Shown: piece after piece, positions 58,742-64,000 of the stretch
Numbering within the stretch: position 1 is the first letter of the stretch
Layout of the letters: each line of letters begins with the position of its first letter
Origin: an uncultured Clostridia bacterium
GTDB taxonomy: Bacteria > Bacillota > Clostridia > Christensenellales > Borkfalkiaceae
NCBI GenBank assembly: GCA_949878885.1
Contig: CATLBN010000005.1
Coordinates: forward strand, 29,514 to 93,513
Length of the DNA: 64,000 bases
Direction: 5' to 3'
Notes under the pieces: generated by a model
The model's database searches: none
Seen by the model: the letters and a program-made list of their open reading frames with translations, nothing else
What the model was told of the DNA's origin: nothing
Program-made: the position numbers and the translations under genes

Positions 58742-59287
58742 TTATTCTTCGATTTTACGAATTTGTATAAATTCCACTTCTACGTCGGTATTTCTGCCGA
58801 ACATCTGAATATTTACTTTGGCTTTCTGTCCCGCCTCGTTCAATTCGGTAATAATACCTTCAAAGCCTTCAAGGGGACCTGAATCAACGCCTACTTTATC
58901 GCCCACCGCAAACGCGCCGGCTTCTACAACCACTTCTTCAAGGCGCATTTTGCGTATTTCGTCCTGCTTCATAGGAATTGGTCTGCCCTGAGGACCTACA
59001 AAACCCGTAACGCCGCGCGTATTGGTTACCCAATACCAAAGCTGGTTGGAATATATCATTTTTATAAACACATAGCAGGGCAGCAGCTTGCGCTCCACAA
59101 CTTTGCGCTTGCCGTTTTTTTCTTCGATGGTCTGTTCCATAGGAATTTTCACATCGAAAATCATATCCTGCAAATTGTTGTTTTCTATAAGTCTTTCCAA
59201 GCTGTCCTTTACCATTGACTCGTATCCGGAGTAGGTATGGAGAATATACCAGCAAGGATTTTCGGTATCTGCCACCATAGTTGCCAT
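58742..59287 (-). CDS. nusG: Transcription termination/antitermination factor NusG
   Basis: A 181-residue protein with an N-terminal NGN domain (CWYILHTYSGYESMVKDSLE; CYVFIKMIYSNQLWYWVTNT) and a C-terminal KOW domain (VGDKVGVDSGPLEGFEGIIT). It couples RNA polymerase to ribosomes and affects pausing. Starts 3 bases after secE, GGAGCG upstream. Confidence 0.97.
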   Translation of the reverse strand: MATMVADTENPCWYILHTYSGYESMVKDSLERLIENNNLQDMIFDVKIPMEQTIEEKNGKRKVVERKLLPCYVFIKMIYSNQLWYWVTNTRGVTGFVGPQGRPIPMKQDEIRKMRLEEVVVEAGAFAVGDKVGVDSGPLEGFEGIITELNEAGQKAKVNIQMFGRNTDVEVEFIQIRKIEE

Positions 59288-59290
59288 AGT

Positions 59291-59524
59291 TTACGCTCCG
59301 ATTTTGGTAATTAAATTCAACAGCTCCTGCAAGCCGTAGTTAATGCCCGTAACTATAACGGTAAAAACCAAAACTACGACCAAAACTACGCACGTACCCC
59401 TTACTACTTTGGGGAACGACGGCCAAGTAACTCTTTTCAGTTCGGAAAAAGTTTCTTTAAGTTTTCTGCCCATTCTTACAAAAATGTTGGGCTTTTTTGC
59501 GTTTTTATCCGCTTGATTAGCCAT
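59291..59524 (-). CDS. secE: Preprotein translocase subunit SecE
   Basis: Seventy-seven residues from ATG 59524, behind GAGGAGG. One membrane helix (about residues 41-62) follows the amphipathic segment LKETFSELKRVTWPSFPKVV, the family signature. It clamps SecY. The longer reading upstream is Arg-rich and has no ribosome binding site. Confidence 0.96.
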   Translation of the reverse strand: MANQADKNAKKPNIFVRMGRKLKETFSELKRVTWPSFPKVVRGTCVVLVVVLVFTVIVTGINYGLQELLNLITKIGA

Positions 59525-59625
59525 AAAAATATCCTCCTCGCAAAACGCCCGCAAAAATAACTCGGACTTTTGCGAATTGCGGGGGCGTCCCCCGCGTCGG
59601 CGCACACTTAATGCGCGCTTAAAAA

Positions 59626-59793
59626 TTATTTGCTCTCTTTATGCTCGGTATGCTTTTTGCAGAAAGGGCAATACTTCGAAAACGTAAGCCTGTCGGGGTC
59701 GTTACGCTTATTTTTATAACTGTCGTAATTGCGGTGCTTGCATTCGGTACATTCAAGAGTAATCTTGGTTCTTACGTCTGCTTTCTTAGCCAT
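59626..59793 (-). CDS. rpmG: 50S ribosomal protein L33, zinc-binding form
   Basis: Fifty-five residues, ATG 59793 to TAA 59626. [20 protein letters not shown] and [14 protein letters not shown] give four Cys in two CxxC pairs, so it is the zinc type. Position before secE-nusG is the usual Bacillota arrangement. Confidence 0.96.
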   Translation of the reverse strand: MAKKADVRTKITLECTECKHRNYDSYKNKRNDPDRLTFSKYCPFCKKHTEHKESK

Positions 59794-59843
59794 TTGGAAA
59801 AACTCCGTACAAAAAAATTACACCCCCATTCGAGTGCTAACTG

Positions 59844-59873
59844 AGTTTAACACACAAAACGGGGGCTTGTCAA
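59844..59873 (-). promoter_or_regulatory. Promoter before rpmG-secE-nusG
   Basis: -35 TTGACA (59873-59868), 18-bp spacer, -10 TAAACT (59849-59844). A lone GAGTGCTAA half of a CIRCE-like motif lies nearby (59832-59840); the partner half is missing, so HrcA control is not supported. Confidence 0.7.
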
Positions 59874-59913
59874 CCGTTTTTTTATTAATTTTGATTATTT
59901 AAGATTTTTGTGT

Positions 59914-60351
59914 TCAGTTGAGATTGTCGCCGCCTACCGAAAACGCATAACGGTCTCTGTCTTCGGGGAAAATGGGTCCTGAAATAACGGGCAGATTTAA
60001 GGGCGCGATATAAGCGCTTGCCGTAAGATTGGTAACCGCAGCGCGAAGATAAGGATAAATAAGCTTGGTAGCTTCTATAACAAAGCGTCTTTCGTCGCTG
60101 TCGTCCTTAATGTCTTCCGCTTCGAAAATACCCACGATAGTAACGTTAACGTCAAACGGCTTGGGTTCCGCTTCTGTGCTCTCTATTTTAACCGAAAGCG
60201 CAACAAAGTTAAGTTTTTCGTTGCCGTTAACTTTGCGCACCTGACGGGAAAACTGCGGCTTTATATCAAGCTTGTCTTCGGGATTGAGTTTAACGCGGTT
60301 GAGTTTAAAAGAAATTTCCTCTCCCGTTATACCCTTAAATTCATATTTCAT
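59914..60351 (-). CDS. secB: SecB-like protein-export chaperone
   Basis: A 145-residue protein whose C-terminal half has the SecB pattern: FVIEATKLIYPYLRAAVTNL then TASAYIAPLNLPVI. SecB holds preproteins unfolded for SecA; SecB-like proteins also occur in some Clostridia, while Bacillus lacks the classic one. It has its own consensus promoter and is followed by rpmG-secE-nusG on the same strand. Confidence 0.82.
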   Translation of the reverse strand: MKYEFKGITGEEISFKLNRVKLNPEDKLDIKPQFSRQVRKVNGNEKLNFVALSVKIESTEAEPKPFDVNVTIVGIFEAEDIKDDSDERRFVIEATKLIYPYLRAAVTNLTASAYIAPLNLPVISGPIFPEDRDRYAFSVGGDNLN

Positions 60352-60380
60352 AATTATTAACTCCTTAAAAATATGTATTA

Positions 60381-60409
60381 ATTATACAATGCTCCGGCGG
60401 CATTGTCAA
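60381..60409 (-). promoter_or_regulatory. Promoter of the secB-like gene
   Basis: Perfect -35 TTGACA (60409-60404), 17-bp spacer, perfect -10 TATAAT (60386-60381). Confidence 0.9.
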
Positions 60410-60438
60410 CAAACCTCGGTATTTTGCGGTGTTTTTAT

Positions 60439-60467
60439 TTGAAAAATTTACCTTAGTATATTATAAT
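60439..60467 (+). promoter_or_regulatory. Promoter of the RNase G gene
   Basis: -35 TTGAAA (60439-60444), 17-bp spacer, perfect -10 TATAAT (60462-60467). It is divergent from the secB promoter about 30 bases away. Confidence 0.85.
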
Positions 60468-60519
60468 GTGTTACGGTGCGGTAAATTTTATTAATCATAC
60501 GCGCCTGGCAGGGAATGTT

Positions 60520-61998
60520 ATGTCTAAAAAAACGCTGTATTTCGACAGTCATAGCGGCTATATAATGTCAGCCGTAACCGAACACGGCAAACTTACCGAA
60601 TTTGCTTACGAAAAACTCTCCGACGGCAGTATAGTCGGAAACGTTTACAAGGGCAGAGTGGAAACTGTGCTTCACGGTATGCAGGCGGCGTTTATTAACT
60701 GCGGTTTGGAACGCAACTGCTTTCTATCCGCCGAGGATTTGCCGGATTGCGACCGTTACGGAGACTACCCTAACGAAAGCACGTTAAGCGAACTTAAAGA
60801 AGGCGACGAAATTTTGGTTCAGGTAGTTAAGCCGCCCGTAGGCAAAAAAGGCGCAAAGGTAACTATGCACCCCGCATTTGTGGGCAAACTGTTTATTTAC
60901 CTGCCCGAAACCCCGTTTGTAGGCGTATCGCGAAAAATTTCCGACGACGAACTCAGAAAAAATTTGGCTTTCTGCGCAGAAAGCATTAAAAACGCGGGCG
61001 AAGGGCTTGTGGTACGCACCGCAGCGCCTTACGCTACGCGGACGCAGCTTAAAACCGAATACGCTTATCTTAAAAACCTGTACGAAGAAATTAAAAAAAC
61101 TTTTAAAACGGCAAACGTGGGCGACGTTCTGCATACCGACTTCTCTCTGCCCGTGCGTGTTTTGCGCGACACGCTTTCTACAGACGTAGACTGTGTGCAT
61201 ATAGGCGAAAAGTCGATTAACGACCAAATTGAAAAAATTGTTAAAATTTATCCCACGCAACGCCCAATTCCCGTAAAATTGCATAATTCCGACTTGGATT
61301 TATTTGACGAAGCCGGCATTTCCGAACAAATAACGGCTTTGGCGGACAGCCGCATAGAACTTGATAACGGAGCGTATCTTATTATAGATAAATGCGAAGC
61401 GCTTACCGTTATTGACGTAAATACAGGAAAATATACGGGAGACGACAGCTTTGAACACACCGTTTACTATACAAACGTGCTTGCCGCACGCGAAATTGCG
61501 CGGCAGGTAAAACTGAGAAACATAGGCGGAATAATAGTAGTGGATTTTATAGATATGTCTGGCGCCGCGCATAAAAAAGCGATATGCGAAGAATTGGAAC
61601 GCGCGCTGGGAGATAAATCCAACTGCCGCGTTGCCGCAATGTCGCGCTTCGGGCTTGTGGAATTTACCAGAAAGCGCACGGGGTCTTCGCTTTCTTCGCT
61701 TATGACAAAACCCTGTAAACACTGCAAAAACGGAACAGTATTAAAAGAAGAATTTATTATTTTCGGTATGCGCGCCCGAATTTTAAAAGCTTTGTCGCAA
61801 GGCGTAAATTTACTTAGAATAGATATCAATAAAGACGTATTCGAATATTTTAAAAATTGGCGGGAATGCGTAAACGATATAAAGAAGCGGGCAAACGGCG
61901 CAAAAATATATTTTGTACCGCGCCGCAGTTTAGGCGAAGAACAGCTGTCCGTCCGCGCTTACCCCGAAGACATTCCGCAATCCGCAACGCAATTATAA
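60520..61998 (+). CDS. rng: Ribonuclease G/E family endoribonuclease
   Basis: A 492-residue RNase G-type enzyme (no long C-terminal scaffold of RNase E). The S1 domain (IVGNVYKGRVETVLHGMQAA) is at about residues 36-60. The metal-binding Asp residues lie in LTVIDVNTGKYTG and VVDFIDM. The zinc-link CKHCKNGT is present. It cuts single-stranded AU-rich RNA and may mature rRNA. ATG 60520 is chosen because AGGGA precedes it and the longer reading begins within the -10 element. Confidence 0.93.
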   Translation: MSKKTLYFDSHSGYIMSAVTEHGKLTEFAYEKLSDGSIVGNVYKGRVETVLHGMQAAFINCGLERNCFLSAEDLPDCDRYGDYPNESTLSELKEGDEILVQVVKPPVGKKGAKVTMHPAFVGKLFIYLPETPFVGVSRKISDDELRKNLAFCAESIKNAGEGLVVRTAAPYATRTQLKTEYAYLKNLYEEIKKTFKTANVGDVLHTDFSLPVRVLRDTLSTDVDCVHIGEKSINDQIEKIVKIYPTQRPIPVKLHNSDLDLFDEAGISEQITALADSRIELDNGAYLIIDKCEALTVIDVNTGKYTGDDSFEHTVYYTNVLAAREIARQVKLRNIGGIIVVDFIDMSGAAHKKAICEELERALGDKSNCRVAAMSRFGLVEFTRKRTGSSLSSLMTKPCKHCKNGTVLKEEFIIFGMRARILKALSQGVNLLRIDINKDVFEYFKNWRECVNDIKKRANGAKIYFVPRRSLGEEQLSVRAYPEDIPQSATQL

Positions 61999-62006
61999 TT
62001 GTTTTT

Positions 62007-62042
62007 AAAAGCCGCCGCGCTGAAAAATGCGCGGCGGCTTTT
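62007..62042. terminator. Terminator between RNase G and GNAT genes
   Basis: A 14-bp perfect stem (62007-62020 with 62029-62042), T-runs on both strands, converging genes. Confidence 0.9.
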
Positions 62043-62056
62043 AATATTTTAACGTT

Positions 62057-62548
62057 TTATTTAACTTTACAGCCGCAGTTGTTTAAATCTGTTTTTTCAT
62101 ACACTGGGCAATCGAGTTCCGAACAATAATCGGTTGTTTTTTTATATCCGCAGCCGGCAAAAAATCCTTCCGCGCTCTCCGAAGGCAGCGCATAAGCTTT
62201 TGTTACGCCGCTTTCTTTTAATTTCATTTCCGCAGTGTACAGCAAAAACCTGCCCAAGCCCTTGCCGCGCATTGCCGGCACAATATAAATTTCGCGGATA
62301 TCTCCCCAGCCCTCTTTAAAGTTCCATTCGTTGTCTATATCGTCTTTTTGATATATTACAAACCCTACGCAAATTTCGCCCTCGCAAATAACGTCGGCTT
62401 TTATAAGTCCTGCAAGCAAGTCGGGTAAAACGCAGTCTTCCACAAGGCCGCAGGCATCGTCTTCGCAGCCGAGCTCGGCATAATAGGCTTTAAAAAGTTT
62501 TGTAAAAATTTCACGCTTATCGTCGCGGAGCGGCGCCACACAGTACAT
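62057..62548 (-). CDS. GNAT-family N-acetyltransferase
   Basis: A 163-residue acetyltransferase. DIREIYIVPAMRGKGLGRFL is the acetyl-CoA-binding motif A (RGKGLGR), near residue 93-110. The substrate is unknown; the acidic N-terminal helix region is family-variable. The C-terminus has several Cys (DYCSELDCPVY, NNCGCKVK), unusual for GNATs and perhaps metal-binding. Monocistronic, between two terminators. Confidence 0.82.
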   Translation of the reverse strand: MYCVAPLRDDKREIFTKLFKAYYAELGCEDDACGLVEDCVLPDLLAGLIKADVICEGEICVGFVIYQKDDIDNEWNFKEGWGDIREIYIVPAMRGKGLGRFLLYTAEMKLKESGVTKAYALPSESAEGFFAGCGYKKTTDYCSELDCPVYEKTDLNNCGCKVK

Positions 62549-62566
62549 ATTATCTCCAAAACAAAA

Positions 62567-62595
62567 AAAGCGAGAGCAATTAAAACCCTCGCTTT
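62567..62595. terminator. Terminator after rpmA
   Basis: An 8-bp stem (62567-62574 with 62588-62595) followed by a T7 run on the minus strand. Confidence 0.82.
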
Positions 62596-62605
62596 AAAAT
62601 TTTAA

Positions 62606-62884
62606 TTATTCGGCAACGGGGTAAATGGAAACCTGTTTCCCGTCCCTGCCTGCTCTTTCATATCTTACGGTACCGTCTACAAGCGCAAACAAAGTATCGT
62701 CCTTGCCCATTCCTACATTGGCTCCGGCTTTGATTTTGGAACCGCGCTGTCTTACCAAAATGTTGCCCGCAAGAACGAATTGTCCGTCCGCGCGCTTGAT
62801 GCCAAGCATTTTGGGATTGCTGTCTCTGCCGTTGTGCGAAGAACCGGTACCTTTTTTATGAGCGAATAATCTTAAAAAAATCAT
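62606..62884 (-). CDS. rpmA: 50S ribosomal protein L27 with cleavable-type N-terminal extension
   Basis: Ninety-two residues. It begins [20 protein letters not shown]. In many Bacillota the residues before AHKKG are removed by the protease Prp to expose the N-terminal arm that reaches the peptidyl transferase centre; this short MIFLRLF looks like such an extension. prp, usually between rplU and rpmA, is not there: the gap is 16 bases. Confidence 0.95.
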   Translation of the reverse strand: MIFLRLFAHKKGTGSSHNGRDSNPKMLGIKRADGQFVLAGNILVRQRGSKIKAGANVGMGKDDTLFALVDGTVRYERAGRDGKQVSIYPVAE

Positions 62885-62900
62885 AAATCAATCCTCCTAA

Positions 62901-63317
62901 TTATTCCGCCTTAGCTTCGGTTGCTTCGGCTTTTGCGGTTGCGGTTTTTTTAGCTGCAGGCTTTTTTGCCGCAGGTTTTTTTGCCGCTGTTTTAGCCGCG
63001 GGTTTTTCTTCTTCCGCGCCTATCGCAGTAACTTTAACAAGAGTATAGGGCTGTCTGTGTCCCTGCTTTTTCCTCTCGTTCTTTTTAGATTTGTACTTGA
63101 AGACGATAATCTTCTTGTCCTTGCCGTGCGACAGCACCTCTGCCGATACTTTAAGCGCAGAAACCTCCGCACCTGCTTTTGCTCCGCTTTCGTCCGCGGT
63201 AAGCAGAACGGGGAACCGAACGGAAGCGCCTACCTGCGCATTAAGCTTTTCAAGTTTAACCGTTTCGCCAACGCAAGCCTTGTATTGCTTGCCGCCGTTT
63301 TCAAAAATTGCGTACAT
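62901..63317 (-). CDS. rplU: 50S ribosomal protein L21 with Lys/Ala-rich tail
   Basis: One hundred thirty-eight residues. MYAIFENGGKQYKACVGETV and KIIVFKYKSKKNERKKQGHR are the L21 marks. The last 35 residues are Lys/Ala-rich repeats beyond the usual ~103 residues. GGAGG precedes the ATG. Confidence 0.96.
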   Translation of the reverse strand: MYAIFENGGKQYKACVGETVKLEKLNAQVGASVRFPVLLTADESGAKAGAEVSALKVSAEVLSHGKDKKIIVFKYKSKKNERKKQGHRQPYTLVKVTAIGAEEEKPAAKTAAKKPAAKKPAAKKTATAKAEATEAKAE

Positions 63318-63417
63318 TTAAAATAATACCTCCTCAAACCAGTCTCGCCGGATACTGTCTGCCAATGGCATAGGCGGCGCAAAAAGCGCGCTTAAAAAGC
63401 CCGTCCCGAGCGGCTCG
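63318..63417 (-). promoter_or_regulatory. rplU mRNA leader, candidate L21-type element
   Basis: About 100 nt from the predicted start to rplU. It holds a 5' hairpin (63398-63403 with 63411-63415, one bulge) followed by TTTTT, and a GCGC/GCGC hairpin near 63377-63390. L21 leaders are known in Bacillota; I could not confirm the exact consensus from memory. Confidence 0.5.
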
Positions 63418-63423
63418 TTATCA

Positions 63424-63452
63424 AATTTATCATATACTTAACCGTAAGTCAA
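63424..63452 (-). promoter_or_regulatory. Promoter of rplU-rpmA
   Basis: -35 TTGACT (63452-63447), 17-bp spacer, -10 TAAATT (63429-63424). Confidence 0.7.
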
Positions 63453-63553
63453 GCAATTTTTAAACGAATTAAAGCGCATTGCAGGCATAATTTGCGTATT
63501 TAAGCACAAAATGACATTAAGCGCTTAAAGTTCAGCGCAAGACAAGGAGATTT

Positions 63554-63994
63554 ATGGAAGAAATTAAAAAAGACAGCGAAATACTTGCCGAAATTTATCG
63601 CAATGCACAGCTCGGCATTACCAGCATTTCCGATATTTTACCTGAAATAGAGGATGAAGCAATTAAAGAAGAAGTTTTGCGCGAACACGAGGAATACGAA
63701 AAAATATGCAGCCGTGCGGCGTCGCTTGCGCGTAAATACGATTTGGAACTAAAAGAGCCCAACCCCGTTAAAAAAGCTATGATGTGGAGCGCTATAAAAA
63801 TGGGAACGGCTTCCGACAACTCCCCTTCTAACATCGCGCAGATGATGATTAAAGGAACGGTTCAGGGAATAACCTCGCTTAAAACCTCGCTTTCAGAAAG
63901 CGAACGCGTTATGGACGAAGAAGTTAAAACGCTTTTATGCGAACTTATAGACGTTGAAGAAAAATTCGAAGAAAAATTAAAATCGTTTTTATAA
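63554..63994 (+). CDS. Hypothetical helical-bundle protein, ferritin-like size
   Basis: A 146-residue acidic protein that appears fully helical, with four long helices. Glu-rich helices (EIEDEAIKEEVLREHEEYEK and VIDVEEKFEEKLKSF-like end) recall DUF2383/ferritin-like bundles, but the metal-ligand spacing of ferritins is not clear. AAGGAG lies 4 bases before the ATG. It is divergent from rplU. Function unknown. Confidence 0.7.
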   Translation: MEEIKKDSEILAEIYRNAQLGITSISDILPEIEDEAIKEEVLREHEEYEKICSRAASLARKYDLELKEPNPVKKAMMWSAIKMGTASDNSPSNIAQMMIKGTVQGITSLKTSLSESERVMDEEVKTLLCELIDVEEKFEEKLKSFL

Positions 63995-64000
63995 TAAAAA

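Noticed and set aside
59832..59840. GAGTGCTAA, half of a CIRCE heat-shock operator, before rpmG
   Set aside because: The inverted partner TTAGCACTC at the required 9-base spacing is absent.

Overview
The window reads as a chromosomal segment of a low-to-mid-GC member of the Bacillota, most likely class Clostridia. The evidence is the gene orders (tsf/rpsB beside pyrH-frr-uppS-cdsA-dxr-rseP; tsaE-tsaB-rimI; rpmE-DUF1385/prmC-prfA; adk-map-KOW-infA-rpsM), the Cys-containing forms of S4, S14, L31, L33 and L36, an L27 with an N-terminal extension before AHKKG, an L10 leader, a TPP riboswitch, and many near-consensus sigma-A promoters with AGGAGG-type ribosome binding sites. A species cannot be named; an uncultured gut-type Clostridia lineage is a guess. 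Almost all housekeeping genes lie on the minus strand, so replication probably runs leftward through the window.

Layout. 1-4.4 kb: end of an XRE regulator, a CPA2-type antiporter, an unassigned structured transcript with micro-ORFs (about 1.94-2.36 kb), a YfbR-like nucleotidase and a TPP-riboswitch-controlled ThiT with an extra membrane domain. 4.4-9.8 kb: pyrH-frr-uppS-cdsA-dxr-rseP. 9.8-11.1 kb: a small regulatory islet (one unknown gene, two XRE regulators, paired operators) separating this cluster from rpsB-tsf (11.1-12.9 kb). 13.1-19.3 kb: tsaE-tsaB-rimI-hydrolase-murF-ddl-icd, linking tRNA t6A synthesis and peptidoglycan precursor synthesis. 19.4-26 kb: ruvX-DUF1292 and several orphan or envelope genes, including a DtxR-like regulator with a leaderless promoter. 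26-32.9 kb: prfA, a DUF1385-PrmC fusion and rpmE, then plus-strand MDR dehydrogenase, cardiolipin synthase and phosphodiesterase.

33-49.7 kb holds the S10-spc-alpha supercluster, rpsJ to rplQ, essentially complete, with its promoter, a leader containing a possible attenuator, and a terminator. It has two oddities: rpmJ precedes infA, and a structured 265-bp spacer separates rpsQ from rplN. 50-56 kb: an EF-G paralogue with altered GTPase motifs; a metal-homeostasis pair made of a CobW GTPase with His/Cys repeats and a CobW/DUF1980-like fusion; and two cell-surface proteins. 56-60.4 kb: secB-rpmG-secE-nusG-rplK-rplA-rplJ-rplL, ending in a terminator rather than continuing into rpoBC. 60.5-64 kb: RNase G, a GNAT enzyme, rplU-rpmA without an intervening prp, and a small helical protein.

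The best candidates for undescribed biology are the structured transcript at 1.94-2.36 kb, the operator-flanked islet at 9.9-11.0 kb, the structured rpsQ-rplN spacer, and the CobW/DUF1980 metal module. No tRNA, rRNA, CRISPR array, insertion sequence or prophage was seen.
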